From assembly GCA_016793165.1 (NCBI GenBank), contig JAEULA010000101.1:1-64000 (forward strand): a DNA stretch of 64,000 nucleotides, read 5' to 3'. The position numbers were made by a program, and so were the translations under genes. Position 1 is the stretch's first letter. Each line of letters starts with the position of its first letter. Source of the stretch: Alphaproteobacteria bacterium. Its GTDB lineage: Bacteria; Pseudomonadota; Alphaproteobacteria; CACIAM-22H2. Under the pieces are notes generated by a model. It was not told the DNA's origin, did no database searches, and was given only the letters and a program-made list of their open reading frames with translations. Shown piece by piece: positions 1-10,232 of the stretch.

Positions 1-305
1 AGGCGGGGCATCTCGAGGAGGCCGTCGATATTCGCAAGATCGCGGACGTCACGTTGCAGGATGCTCATCACGTAGCTGCGGAACCATGCGTCGCGCCGAT
101 CGGCGCTGTCGCGCGCGAGCGCCTCGGGAAAGCCGCCGGCGACGATACGACGGCAGATGTCCGTGCGATCCGACGCACTGCCGCCCGGCGACCATCGCGC
201 GTCGGCGAAGAGCCGCGCCGCAAAATAAACCTCCCCAGGTTTTGTTTTCACTCTGACCTCGGCTGATCGGACGGGCGCCACCGTCAGCAGCGCCCCCACC
301 CTCAA
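1..305 (-). pseudogene. DUF4143/AAA_14-type ATPase remnant, runs off the left edge
   Basis: An open minus-strand frame reads through the left edge. It contains a run typical of DUF4143 proteins (AAA_14 ATPases with a C-terminal DUF4143 domain): GGFPEAL, then an RRDAWFRSYV stretch, then LQRDVRDLANI. A hydrophobic ALLTVAP run before it resembles the linker that follows the ATPase core. The P-loop domain that should precede it is absent: the frame runs back into the end of the neighbouring peptidoglycan-binding gene, whose stop TGA overlaps the most upstream plausible start (TTG, 303-305). A GTG at 297-299 is another possible start. Either this is a decayed fragment, or a short ORF is translated by coupling from the upstream gene. 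The family call rests on motif recognition only; the rest of the gene lies outside the window. Confidence 0.55.
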
Positions 306-1219
306 CGCGACGGCCAGTTCTTGAGCTTGAGCGCATCGGCCGTGTTCCGGCCGATCACGCCGTCGGGCAGGAAGCCGACCGAGCGCTGGAACGCGATGAC
401 CGCGAACAGCGTGTCGCGGGCGAACTGGCCGTCCGGCTTGTCCTTGAGGAACTTGAGCTGCTTCAGGGCCGCCTGCGCGCGTTCGACGAGCTCGCCCGAC
501 GAGCCGTAGCGCAGGCGTGCGGGGATCGAGTCCGGCGCCGCGACGGCGGCGGCGCGCGCGTCCGTGCCGGACAGGAGCATGTAGGGGAAGCGGTCCTGGT
601 CCTCGGCATAGGCGAGATCGCGGAATCGCTTCCACGGCCCCGCGTCGACCGAGCCGGGCTTGGCGGCGCGTCGCGCGAACCCGACGACCACCTGGCATCC
701 GAAGCTCGACGCATAGGGCTGCGTGGCGCTCTGGCAGAACCCGCAGTGGAGATTGTCGCCGACGATGCCGACGGAGACCGTATCGTCGGTGTCGTAGTCG
801 AGGTCGTCGGCCGTGCGCTGATAGGCGACCTCCGCGTCCTGGAGGAACGCATCGTGCTGCTCGGCGGGTGGCTTCGACTGCGGGTGGCGCCCGACGCGGA
901 AGCGCGCAAGCTGCGTCATCATCTGGTTGGCGCCCGCGCCGCCGGCGGCGGCCGACTTCTCGATCGCCCCCTTGAACGGGGACGTGCTGCCCGGGAAGCA
1001 GGCGATCTCGTCGCGCCCGCGCCACCAGAGGCCGAGGGTGCAGCGCGGGTGGATGTTGTCGACCTCGCCGACGTCCAGCGGGACTTCGCGCCGCGGCGCG
1101 CCGTCCTGCTCGGAGACGGGAAGGCATCCTCGCAGGCCGAACATCACCACGTCGTCTCGGATGTCGAAGCTGTTGAGGCTCGCCAGTCGCGCCAGTGCGG
1201 TGCCGGTGAGATTGAACAT
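302..1219 (-). CDS. Protein with C-terminal peptidoglycan-binding domain, unknown N-terminal domain
   Basis: A 305-residue protein. The ATG at 1219 is chosen because an AGGAGG ribosome site sits 5 nt upstream; the open frame extends further, but the extra N-terminus is low-complexity and implausible. The last 75 or so residues form a PG_binding_1-like helical repeat, with AQAALKQLKFL followed by DGQFARDTLFAVIAFQ and DGVIGRNTADAL. The N-terminal 220 residues (GLRGCLPVSEQDG, LGLWWRGRDEIACFPGS) were not assigned to a family. They look like a soluble globular domain, without a clear signal peptide or transmembrane segment. By analogy with other proteins carrying this repeat, it may bind cell-wall muropeptides or be delivered to the envelope, which is inference. 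Its stop overlaps the DUF4143 remnant. Confidence 0.8.
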   Translation of the reverse strand: MFNLTGTALARLASLNSFDIRDDVVMFGLRGCLPVSEQDGAPRREVPLDVGEVDNIHPRCTLGLWWRGRDEIACFPGSTSPFKGAIEKSAAAGGAGANQMMTQLARFRVGRHPQSKPPAEQHDAFLQDAEVAYQRTADDLDYDTDDTVSVGIVGDNLHCGFCQSATQPYASSFGCQVVVGFARRAAKPGSVDAGPWKRFRDLAYAEDQDRFPYMLLSGTDARAAAVAAPDSIPARLRYGSSGELVERAQAALKQLKFLKDKPDGQFARDTLFAVIAFQRSVGFLPDGVIGRNTADALKLKNWPSR

Positions 1220-1640
1220 CGTAGCCTCCTGCGGTGGTTGCGGTCGCGCGGTTGTCGGCGCCGTCGCTGCCGGCAAGCGTAGCATCGCCGGTGACGGGCC
1301 TTGGAACATCCGACCATCGGATGAGGACGCGGCCGTCGTGCCGCGCGGGTTGCGGTCCTCCCGCGGCGCCACAGGGGCGTGCAAAAGGGGGAGGGTGCGG
1401 CTCGACCGTTCCTGGCTTCGAGGAGGCGGGGTTGACGTAGCGTGGACGGGCCGATCGATACGGGTCATCCCCTCCTGTCGCGAAGCGATAGGAGGGGTGG
1501 CGCGAGCGTAGCGAGCGACGGGGAGGACAGATGCGGCTCGCAGAGCAACGGTTGTCCTCCCCGGCCGCGTCGTGGCCGCCCCTCCTGTCCGCGCCGCCGC
1601 GCGAACTGGAGGGAAATGGGGAATTTCCTACGGCGGCTTG
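1220..1640. other. Non-coding interval between divergent/tandem minus-strand genes
   Basis: About 420 bases without a convincing gene. The half next to 1219 should contain the promoter and ribosome site of the peptidoglycan-binding gene. The half next to 1641 contains a group of short inverted repeats that is described separately. Open frames here are shadows. Confidence 0.6.
1469..1586. repeat. Cluster of short inverted repeats (REP-like)
   Basis: CCCCTCCT at 1469-1476 faces AGGAGGGG at 1490-1497 around a 13-base loop containing CGCGAAGCG. Shortly after, GGGGAGGAC at 1520-1528 faces GTCCTCCCC at 1554-1562, and CCCCTCCT recurs at 1579-1586. The shared CCTCC/GGAGG arms and the GCGAGCGTAGCGAGCGACG core look like a repetitive extragenic palindrome or a small imperfect hairpin array lying downstream of the epimerase gene. 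It could serve as a transcript end or a dispersed genomic repeat; copy number cannot be judged from one window. Confidence 0.5.
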
Positions 1641-2594
1641 TCAGCCGCGTGGCGCGCTGCGCATCCAGGCGGCATAGGCCGCAACCGCGGCGTCGAGCGA
1701 GTGGCGCACGGTGTAGCCGGTGTCCTGCTTGAAGCGCTCGCCGGCGAGGGGGCCGCGCGGGCTGGTGTAGGTCGTCCAGGGCAGGGTGCCCGGGCCGAGC
1801 TCGATGACGGCGCCGGGCACGGATTTGCGCACGGCGGCGGCGACCTCGCCGGCGGTGAAGTTCACGCCCGAGCCGAGGTGATAGATGTCGTGGTTGAGGG
1901 CGGGTGCGCGCGCGGCCTCGATCAGGCCCTCGGCGACGTCGGCGACATAGGTGAAGCTCGCGGCGAAGTCGGCGCCGCCCTCGCGGATCGCCTCGCCGCG
2001 CAGCGCCCGGCCGAGGAAGGACGGGATGGGCCCGCGCGTCGGGCTGTCGGTGATCAGCGGCGGGCCGAAGACCCAGGAGATGCGGACCGTCGCGGCCGAC
2101 AGGCCGAAGGTCGCGCGGTACATCGTCGTCAGCATCTCGGCGGCGCGCTTGGTCGTGCCGTAGATGTTGATCGGCGAGGGCGGGTGGTCCTCGAGGATCG
2201 GCCTCACGGGATCGACGTCGCGCTGGAACACCGAGCCGGTGCTCACGAGCACGAAGCGTCTCCAGCCGTGACGCCGCGCCGCGTCGAGCATGTTGGCGGT
2301 GCCGCCGACATTGGCGGCGATCGCCTTGAGCGGCTCGGGCTTGGCGTAGGCCTCGTTCGACACCGCCGCGGCGTGGATGCAGGCATCGATCGCGTGGCGC
2401 GCCGCGATCGCCTCGACCGCCGCGGGGTCCGAGAGGTCGCCGGCCACCCACGTCACCCCCGGGCCGAGAGCCTCGGCGTCGGCCGCGCGGAAGGTCCCGG
2501 CGTGGGTGGCCACCACCCGGATGCCGCGCGCCGCGGCCTGTCTGGCGATCTCGTAGCCGACATGGCCCATCGCGCCGGTGACCAGCAGGTTCAT
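1641..2594 (-). CDS. NAD(P)-dependent epimerase/dehydratase (extended SDR)
   Basis: A 317-residue Rossmann-fold protein starting MNLLVTGAMGHVGYEIA, with the GxxGxxG nucleotide-binding motif at residues 7-13. The aspartate-containing DLSDPAAV segment, the catalytic Ser/Thr region (LVSTGSVF) and the YxxxK motif in IYGTTKRAAEM are all present, so the extended short-chain dehydrogenase fold is secure. The substrate is likely a sugar-nucleotide or related hydroxy compound but cannot be read from the sequence. The gene lies 14 bases downstream of the GMC oxidoreductase on the same strand, so the two are probably co-transcribed and may act on the same class of alcohol or sugar substrate. Confidence 0.85.
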   Translation of the reverse strand: MNLLVTGAMGHVGYEIARQAAARGIRVVATHAGTFRAADAEALGPGVTWVAGDLSDPAAVEAIAARHAIDACIHAAAVSNEAYAKPEPLKAIAANVGGTANMLDAARRHGWRRFVLVSTGSVFQRDVDPVRPILEDHPPSPINIYGTTKRAAEMLTTMYRATFGLSAATVRISWVFGPPLITDSPTRGPIPSFLGRALRGEAIREGGADFAASFTYVADVAEGLIEAARAPALNHDIYHLGSGVNFTAGEVAAAVRKSVPGAVIELGPGTLPWTTYTSPRGPLAGERFKQDTGYTVRHSLDAAVAAYAAWMRSAPRG

Positions 2595-2608
2595 CGTCGT
2601 CGTCCCGC

Positions 2609-4216
2609 TCAGCCGCGCGGGGTGCGGATCAGCTCCGCACCCTTCTCCGCGATCATCATCGTCGGCGCGGCCGTGTTGCCCGAGGTGATGCTCGGCATCA
2701 CCGAGGCGTCGATCACGCGCAGCGCGCCCACGCCGCGCACGCACAGCGACGGATCGACCACCGCCCCGGCATCGGACTCGGTGCCCATCTTGCAGGTGCT
2801 GACCGGGTGGAAAATCGTCGTGCCGATGTCGCCGGCAGCGCGGGCGAGGCCGTCGTCGCCGTCGACCGACGCGCCGGGCCGCATCTCCTCGGGCGCGAAG
2901 CGCGCCATCGCGCGGCTGCCCATGATGCGGCGCGTGAGGCGGATCGCATCGGCGGCGACGCGGCGGTCCTCCGGCGTGTGAAGGTAATTCGGCTGGATCC
3001 GCGGCGCATCGCGCGGGTCGGGCGAGCGCAGCGAGAGCGCGCCGCGGCTCGTCGGCCGCACGTTGCACACGGAGGCGGTGATGGCGGGGAAGGGATGCAG
3101 CGGCTCGCCGAACTTGTCGAGACTCAGCGGCTGCACGTGATACTCGAGATTGGCCGTCGCGACCGACGGGTCGCTCTTGGCGAAGGCGCCGAGCGTCGAC
3201 GGCGCCATCGTCATCGGACCGCGGCGCTGCAAGGCGTACTGGATCCCCATGCCGATGCGCGTGAGCAGCTTGTTCGCCGTCTCGTTGAGCGTCGTGGTGT
3301 TGCGGACCTTGTAGATGCAGCGCAGCTGCAGGTGATCCTGCAGGTTGCGGCCGACGCCGGCGAGGTCGTGCACGACGTCGAGGCCGTGCTCGCGCAGCTG
3401 CGCGCCGGGACCGACGCCGGAGAGGAGCAGCAGGTGCGGCGATCCGATCGCGCCGGCGCACAGGATCACCTCGCGCCGCGCATGCGCGATCTTCGCCTCG
3501 TTGCCCAGCCAGAACTCGAGGCCGGTGGCCCGCCGGTTCTCGATGCGCACGCGCTTGGCCTGCGCGTCGGTGACGACGCGCAGGTTCGTGCGGCCGGCGA
3601 CCGGGCGCAGGAAGGCCTTCGCCGTGGTCCAGCGCACGCCGCGGCGCTGGTTCACGTGGAAATAGGCCGAGCCGAGATTGTCGCCGCGGTTGAAGTCCTT
3701 GACCTTCGGGATGCCGCACTCCTCGGCGGCGTCGCGGAAGGCGTCGAGGATCTCCCACGAGACGCGCGGCTCCTCGATGCGCCATTCGCCGCCGGCGCCG
3801 TGCAGCGCGTCGCTGCCGGCATGGAAGTCCTCGTGCTTGCGGAAGAACGGCAGCACGTCGTCCCAGCCCCAGCCCGTCAAACCGAGCTGGCGCCAATGGT
3901 CGTAGTCCGCCGCCTGCCCGCGCATGTAGATCATGCCGTTGATGGCCGAGCAGCCGCCCAGCACCTTGCCGCGCGGATAGTTGAGCACGCGGCCGTTGAG
4001 CCCGGGCTCGGCCTCGGTCTTGAAGCGCCAGTCCGTGCGCGGGTTGTTCATCGTGTAGAGGTAGCCGATCGGGATGTGGATCCACGGGTAGTTGTCCTTG
4101 CCGCCCGCCTCGAGGAGCAGCACCGACACGTCCGCATCCGTGGACAGGCGGTTGGCCAGCAGGCAGCCGGCCGAGCCGGCGCCGACGATGATGTAGTCGA
4201 AGGTCCCGAAATCCAT
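2609..4216 (-). CDS. GMC-family FAD-dependent oxidoreductase (choline dehydrogenase-like)
   Basis: A 535-residue glucose-methanol-choline oxidoreductase. The N-terminus MDFGTFDYIIVGAGSAG carries the FAD dinucleotide-binding motif GxGxxG. GKVLGGCSAINGMIYMRG matches GMC signature 1, AGAIGSPHLLLLSGVGP matches signature 2, and the C-terminal HPVSTCKMG and NTAAPTMMIAE segments carry the active-site histidine and second FAD contact. The ATG at 4216 directly precedes the flavin domain; the open frame continues upstream only as shadow sequence. The family oxidises primary alcohols, choline or sugars and passes electrons to oxygen or a quinone; the exact substrate is unknown. It is likely cotranscribed with the SDR epimerase downstream. 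Confidence 0.92.
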   Translation of the reverse strand: MDFGTFDYIIVGAGSAGCLLANRLSTDADVSVLLLEAGGKDNYPWIHIPIGYLYTMNNPRTDWRFKTEAEPGLNGRVLNYPRGKVLGGCSAINGMIYMRGQAADYDHWRQLGLTGWGWDDVLPFFRKHEDFHAGSDALHGAGGEWRIEEPRVSWEILDAFRDAAEECGIPKVKDFNRGDNLGSAYFHVNQRRGVRWTTAKAFLRPVAGRTNLRVVTDAQAKRVRIENRRATGLEFWLGNEAKIAHARREVILCAGAIGSPHLLLLSGVGPGAQLREHGLDVVHDLAGVGRNLQDHLQLRCIYKVRNTTTLNETANKLLTRIGMGIQYALQRRGPMTMAPSTLGAFAKSDPSVATANLEYHVQPLSLDKFGEPLHPFPAITASVCNVRPTSRGALSLRSPDPRDAPRIQPNYLHTPEDRRVAADAIRLTRRIMGSRAMARFAPEEMRPGASVDGDDGLARAAGDIGTTIFHPVSTCKMGTESDAGAVVDPSLCVRGVGALRVIDASVMPSITSGNTAAPTMMIAEKGAELIRTPRG

Positions 4217-4317
4217 GCGCGTCTGCGCGCCCCCGCCGCCTGAATCGCCACGGCGAGCATAGAGCGCGCGGGCCCGGCCTTGCGAGGGCCGTCGCGCGGG
4301 CGGCGCCGCCCCCGCGT

Positions 4318-4542
4318 CTATTCGTCGCCGCGCTGCAGGGCCCGGAGCACGTGGACGCGCAGCGCGCTCGACAGGTTGCGCCGGGTGCGCGCCGCGTCGA
4401 TCTCGCTGATCAGCGCATTGAGCGACTGCCCGCGCCCGTTGGCGATCGCCTTCAGGGCGTCCCAGAACTCGGGCTCCAGTGAAACCGACGAGCGGTGCCC
4501 GGCGATCAGCACCGAGCGCTTGCGGATCGAGGGCTCGGTCAT
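4318..4542 (-). CDS. Ribbon-helix-helix domain protein
   Basis: A 74-residue protein, MTEPSIRKRSVLIAGHRSSVSLEPEFWDAL..., typical of the small alphaproteobacterial RHH_4 family. A short beta strand (HRSSVSLEP) precedes two helices (FWDALKAIANGRG and LNALISEIDA), as expected for a dimeric ribbon-helix-helix DNA binder. Its ATG overlaps the fumC stop by four bases (ATGA), so it is translationally coupled to fumarase. A DNA-binding or autoregulatory role is inferred from the fold; no operator was identified. Confidence 0.8.
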   Translation of the reverse strand: MTEPSIRKRSVLIAGHRSSVSLEPEFWDALKAIANGRGQSLNALISEIDAARTRRNLSSALRVHVLRALQRGDE

Positions 4543-5942
4543 GGGGCCTCCCCGCCGCGCGCCATCGCCGCCGGGTCGATCCAGCGGTCGAAATCGTCGG
4601 CCGAGACCAGGCCGAGCGCCAGCGCGGCCTCGCGCAGCGTGGTCCCCTGGGCGTGGGCGTGCTTGGCGATGCGTGCGGCGGCGTCGTAGCCGACATGCGG
4701 GTTGAGGGCGGTGACGAGCATCAGCGAGCTCCGCATCAGCGCCTCGAGCCGCGCGCGGTCCGCCTCGATGCCCTCGACGCAATGCGCGGCGAAGCTTGCC
4801 GCGGCGTCCGCGAGCAGGCGGACGGACTGCAGCACGGCATTCGCGATCACGGGCTTGAACACATTGAGCTGCAGATGGCCCGACGCGCCGGCGATCGTCA
4901 CGGTGACGTGGTTGCCCATCGCCTGTGCGCAGACCATCGTCAGCGCCTCGGCCTGGGTCGGGTTGACCTTGCCGGGCATGATCGAGGAGCCGGGCTCGTT
5001 CTCCGGCAGACGCAGCTCGCCGAGGCCCGCGCGCGGACCGGAGCCGAGCAGCCTGATGTCGTCGGCGATCTTCATCAGGCCCGCGGCGAGCGCATTGAGC
5101 GTGCCCGAGACGTGCACCAGCGCGTCGTGGCTCGCCAGCGCCTCGAACCGGTCGGCCGCCGGCCGGAAGGCGAGGCCCGTCATGCGCGCGAGCTCGGCGC
5201 AGAAGACCTCGGCGAAGCGCGGCGGCGCATTGAGCCCCGTGCCCACGGCGGTGCCGCCCTGCGCCAGCGCCAGGATTCCGTCGAGCGCCTGGTGCACGCG
5301 CCCGCGGCCCGCGGCGACCTGCGTCGCCCAGGCGCCGAACTCCTGGCCGAGCGTCATCGGGACCGCATCCTGGAGATGGGTGCGCCCGATCTTCAGGACG
5401 TCCGCGAAGGCGGCGGCCTTCGCGGCGAGCGCGGCATGCAGCCGGTCGAGTGCGGGCAGCAGGCGACGCTCGATCTCCTGCGCGACGGCGACGTGCATGG
5501 CCGTGGGGAAGGAATCGTTCGACGACTGGCTGAGGTTGACGTGGTCGTTGGGATGCACCGGCGACCTGCCGCCGAGCGGCGCGCCCAGGCTCTCGTTGGC
5601 GCGGTTCGCGATGACCTCGTTGAGGTTCATGTTGGTCTGCGTGCCCGAGCCCGTCTGCCAGACGAGCAGCGGGAACTGCGCATCGAGCCGGCCGTCGATG
5701 ACGGCGTCGGCCGCCGCCACGATCGCCTCGGCGAGCGGCGCGTCGAGCTCGCCGAGCGCGAGATTGGCCAGCGCGGCGGCCTTCTTCTGCAGGCCGAAGG
5801 CGCGGATCAGCGCGTCGGGCATCCGCTCCGTGCCGATGCGGAACAGCTCCAGCGAGCGCTGCGTCTGCGCGCCCCAGTAGCGGTCGGCGGGGACCTCGAT
5901 CGGCCCGAAGCTGTCGCGCTCGGTGCGTGTCCTGGGGGTCAT
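4539..5942 (-). CDS. fumC: Class II fumarate hydratase
   Basis: A 467-residue homotetrameric, iron-independent fumarase of the TCA cycle that interconverts fumarate and malate. The family signature GSSIMPGKVNPTQ lies near residues 317-329, with GSGTQTNMNLNE and HPNDHVNLSQSSNDSFP in the N-terminal half forming the active site. Length and motifs match FumC rather than aspartase or argininosuccinate lyase. The ATG at 5942 has AGGAGG 11 bases upstream; an in-frame ATG further upstream would only add a basic low-complexity leader. The RHH gene is coupled downstream. The window also encodes an unrelated class I fumarase at 19797-21416. Confidence 0.95.
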   Translation of the reverse strand: MTPRTRTERDSFGPIEVPADRYWGAQTQRSLELFRIGTERMPDALIRAFGLQKKAAALANLALGELDAPLAEAIVAAADAVIDGRLDAQFPLLVWQTGSGTQTNMNLNEVIANRANESLGAPLGGRSPVHPNDHVNLSQSSNDSFPTAMHVAVAQEIERRLLPALDRLHAALAAKAAAFADVLKIGRTHLQDAVPMTLGQEFGAWATQVAAGRGRVHQALDGILALAQGGTAVGTGLNAPPRFAEVFCAELARMTGLAFRPAADRFEALASHDALVHVSGTLNALAAGLMKIADDIRLLGSGPRAGLGELRLPENEPGSSIMPGKVNPTQAEALTMVCAQAMGNHVTVTIAGASGHLQLNVFKPVIANAVLQSVRLLADAAASFAAHCVEGIEADRARLEALMRSSLMLVTALNPHVGYDAAARIAKHAHAQGTTLREAALALGLVSADDFDRWIDPAAMARGGEAP

Positions 5943-6088
5943 GGCGTCGTCACCTCCTGGCCCGGCGCCGCGATCGCGCGCGCGCCGCGGTTCTTGTGAC
6001 ATGTGCGGGCCGGGTCGCGCCGGAAATGCCGGTTAGGGAATAATTATGGTGAAGACCCGTAGTCGTGCGGAATGCCCGGGAGAGGCGC

Positions 6089-7429
6089 ATGACCTTCGAC
6101 CGATTCGTCGGCATTGCCATCGTCTTGATGACGTGGATCGCCGTGGCCGGCGGCGCGGCCGCGCTGGATGCCGCCGAGGCCCGGCATCTGCTGCTGCGCA
6201 CCGGCTTCGGCGCGACGCCGGCCGAGGCGCGCCGCCTGATGCCGCTGACGCGCGCCCAGGCGATCGACGCGACCCTGGCCGGCGTGCGGCGCGAGGCGGT
6301 CACGCCGCCCCCGGCGTTCATGGCCGAGCCGCATCCCGACTGGCCGGCGCACTGGCGCGGCAAGGACGAGGAGCGGAAATCCGTCTTCAACCGCGCCCGC
6401 GACCGCGAGGCGGCGGCGCTGAAGGCCTGGTGGTGGCAGGAGATCGTCGCGACGCCGTCGCCGTTCACCGAGCGGATGGTGCTGTTCTGGCACGGCCACT
6501 TCACGTCCTCGATGGACAAGGTGCGGGCCCCCGACTACCTGTTCCGCCAGAACGCGCTGTTCCGCGCGCACGGCCTCGGGTCGTTCCGCACCCTTCTGCA
6601 TGCGATCGCGCGCGATCCCGCGATGGTCCGCTACCTGGACTCGAGCAACAACCGCAAGGCGGGCCCGAACGAGAACTTCGCGCGCGAGCTGCTCGAGCTC
6701 TTCACCCTCGGCGAGGGGCATTACGCCGAGGCGGACATCAAGGCCGCGGCGCGCGCCTTCGCGGGTTGGCACAACGACGAGCTTGCCGGCGTGTTCCGCC
6801 TGAACACGCGCGAGGTCGACGACGGCGAGAAGACCTTCCTCGGCCGGACCGGCCGGCTGTCGGGCGCGGACGTGATCGACATCCTGCTCGAGCAGCCGGC
6901 GCTGGGCGCGTTCGTCGTGCGGCGGCTCTGGCGGGAATTCGTGGGCGGCGCGCCGGACGAGCGCGAGGCCGACCGCCTCGCGCGCATCTTCCGTGACGGC
7001 GACTACGCGATCGCGCCGCTGATGCGCGCGATGCTCGCGGCCCCGGCATTCTGGGACTCCCGCCAGCGCGCCTCGCTCGCGAAGTCGCCGGTCGAGCTGC
7101 TCGCCGGCGCGATCCGCCAGGTCGCGCCGGAGTTCAACGACATGCCGGTACTCGTCGACTATGCGAAGCGGATGCGCCAGGACCTGTTCAATCCGCCCAA
7201 TGTGCGCGGCTGGCCCGGCGGCGACGCCTGGATCTCGACCGAGACGCTGCTGGTGCGCCGCGAGGCCTTGGCGCGGCTCGCCAGCGGCATTCCCGCCGAT
7301 CGCGCGCTGTCGCCCGAGGCCACGAGCCTGCTGCTTGCGGCGCCGCCGCTGGTCGCGACGGCGACCGCCGGCACGGGACGGGCGCAGATCGAGGCGCTGC
7401 TCTTCGATCCGGCCTACCAGGTGAAGTGA
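6089..7429 (+). CDS. Exported DUF1800 family protein
   Basis: A 446-residue DUF1800 protein. The ATG at 6089 has a GGGAGAGG ribosome site and is followed by a hydrophobic export signal (FVGIAIVLMTWIAVAGGAAA). Family hallmarks include HLLLRTGFGATP near the N-terminus, MVLFWHGHFTSS, NENFARELLELFTLG and FNPPNVRGWPGG. The gene is followed after 15 bases by a DUF1501 gene, the standard two-gene arrangement. The biochemical role of the pair is not established; the family is exported and often found in planctomycetes and proteobacteria with surface or extracellular lifestyles. An upstream GTG (6065) is possible but would place extra charged residues before the signal. Confidence 0.9.
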   Translation: MTFDRFVGIAIVLMTWIAVAGGAAALDAAEARHLLLRTGFGATPAEARRLMPLTRAQAIDATLAGVRREAVTPPPAFMAEPHPDWPAHWRGKDEERKSVFNRARDREAAALKAWWWQEIVATPSPFTERMVLFWHGHFTSSMDKVRAPDYLFRQNALFRAHGLGSFRTLLHAIARDPAMVRYLDSSNNRKAGPNENFARELLELFTLGEGHYAEADIKAAARAFAGWHNDELAGVFRLNTREVDDGEKTFLGRTGRLSGADVIDILLEQPALGAFVVRRLWREFVGGAPDEREADRLARIFRDGDYAIAPLMRAMLAAPAFWDSRQRASLAKSPVELLAGAIRQVAPEFNDMPVLVDYAKRMRQDLFNPPNVRGWPGGDAWISTETLLVRREALARLASGIPADRALSPEATSLLLAAPPLVATATAGTGRAQIEALLFDPAYQVK

Positions 7430-7444
7430 GGGGAGGCGGCTCCG

Positions 7445-8638
7445 ATGATTGCACGTCGCTGGTTCCTCCTGCGCTCGGGCGCCCTCGTGCTCAGCGCGGG
7501 GTTGCCCGCCGGCTGCGTGACGGCGACACGCAGCGCGGCGCCGGCCGGCCTCGACAACACGCTGGTGCTGCTCGAGCTGAACGGCGGCAATGACGGGCTC
7601 AACACGGTGATCCCCTATGCGGATCCGCTCTACGCGTCGCTGCGGCCGCGCATCGGCCTGTCGCGCGCCGACGTGATCCAGCTCGACGCGGCGACGGCGC
7701 TGCATCCGGGACTGGCGCCGCTCAAGCCGGCTTGGGATTCGGGCGAGATCGCGATCGTCCAGGGCGTGGGCTACGACAGGCCCAACCTCTCGCATTTCCG
7801 CTCGATCGAGATCTGGGACACGGGCTCGGCGAGCGACGAGCTGCTGGCCGAAGGTTGGGTCGCGCGCGCCCTGGCCGCACGCGAGCCGCTGCCCGGCCGT
7901 GCGGCCGAGGGCATCGTGCTCGGCCGCCCTGCCGTCGGGCCGCTCTACGGCGCGAAGGCGCGCGTCGCGATGATGCAGGACGCCAACAGCTTCGCGAACC
8001 AGGCGCGCCAGGTCGCCGAGCCCGCGGGTGTCGCGGCGCCCACCGCGGCGCTGCAGCACGTCGTTGCGACACAGGCCGCGTTGCGCGCGACGGGCGACGC
8101 GATCCACGAGCGGCTGCGCAGGACGCGCGCGCCGCTGCCGTCGACCTTCCCGCGGACCGGCCTCGGCTGGCAGCTCGCGAATGCGGCGCGCCTGATCGCC
8201 GCCGGCGTTGACGCGCCGGTGATCAAGGTCAGCCACGGCAGCTTCGACACGCACACCTGGCAGCGCAACACGCACGACCGGTTGCTCGCCGAGCTGGGCG
8301 CGGCGCTCGCCGCCTTCCGCGAGTCGATGCAGGCGCAAGGCCGCTGGGGCCGGGTGACGGTGATGACCTACGCCGAGTTCGGGCGGCGCCCCGCCGAGAA
8401 CGCCGCACAGGGCACCGACCACGGAACCGCCGCGCCGCATCTGCTGCTCGGCGGCGGCGTGCGGGGCGGCTTCCACGGCCGGGCGCCGCGACTCGACCAG
8501 CTCGACGGCGGCGGCAACCTCCGTCATGCCGTCGATTTCCGCAGCGTCTACGCCACCGTGCTGCAGCGCTGGTGGGGATTGGACGCCGCAACGGCGCTCG
8601 GTCGACGCTGGGAGACGCTCGATCTCTTCCTCGCGTGA
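7445..8638 (+). CDS. Exported DUF1501 family protein
   Basis: A 397-residue DUF1501 protein. The N-terminus MIARRWFLLRSGALVLSAGLPAGC has a twin-arginine-like export signal followed by a cysteine that could be a lipidation site. The conserved LVLLELNGGNDGLNTVIPY stretch and the C-terminal VMTYAEFGRRPAEN followed by GTDHGTAAPHLLLGG are diagnostic and resemble the alkaline-phosphatase/sulfatase-like fold assigned to the family. It forms an operon with the DUF1800 gene just upstream. The substrate is unknown. Confidence 0.9.
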   Translation: MIARRWFLLRSGALVLSAGLPAGCVTATRSAAPAGLDNTLVLLELNGGNDGLNTVIPYADPLYASLRPRIGLSRADVIQLDAATALHPGLAPLKPAWDSGEIAIVQGVGYDRPNLSHFRSIEIWDTGSASDELLAEGWVARALAAREPLPGRAAEGIVLGRPAVGPLYGAKARVAMMQDANSFANQARQVAEPAGVAAPTAALQHVVATQAALRATGDAIHERLRRTRAPLPSTFPRTGLGWQLANAARLIAAGVDAPVIKVSHGSFDTHTWQRNTHDRLLAELGAALAAFRESMQAQGRWGRVTVMTYAEFGRRPAENAAQGTDHGTAAPHLLLGGGVRGGFHGRAPRLDQLDGGGNLRHAVDFRSVYATVLQRWWGLDAATALGRRWETLDLFLA

Positions 8639-8916
8639 GCCGGACGCAGGGCTGCCAAGGGCCGGCGCGAGGCACTCATTCCTTGACTTCCGGGGCCAGA
8701 AGGCCGATGTACCGGCGCACTGAAGTCTCGCGGTTGCGCAAGACAGTTCGACGTCGCCAAACGCCCTCGCGCGTTGCCGTCTGACTCGACGTCCCGAGAA
8801 AGCAACTTCACAACCAGTCTTTCCCAGTAGCGCATGGGCCGGACACCATGCGCGCACTCGCTTGGGTCGCGGCCGTCATCGGCCGGCCGGCAGGCGCGAG
8901 TCAGGTATCTTTTCCA

Positions 8917-10188
<1,272 letters not shown>

Positions 10189-10232
10189 CAACGGACAAAG
10201 AACGAGAAAAAGAGCGCGAAACGGAGGGCCAC

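Noticed and set aside
1572..2981. 469-residue plus-strand open frame over the epimerase and GMC genes
   Set aside because: Low-complexity Arg/Gly/Ala shadow of two well-supported minus-strand genes.
4217..4696. Long N-terminal extension of the GMC oxidoreductase
   Set aside because: This part is the shadow of the RHH and fumC genes; the FAD motif begins immediately after the ATG at 4216.
8683..8711. TTGACT and GATGTA as an rhlE promoter
   Set aside because: Spacing is right, but the -10 matches consensus poorly, so it was not listed.
6044..8857. 937-residue open frame opposite the DUF1800/DUF1501 genes
   Set aside because: Both plus-strand genes have clear signals and family motifs; the minus frame has none.
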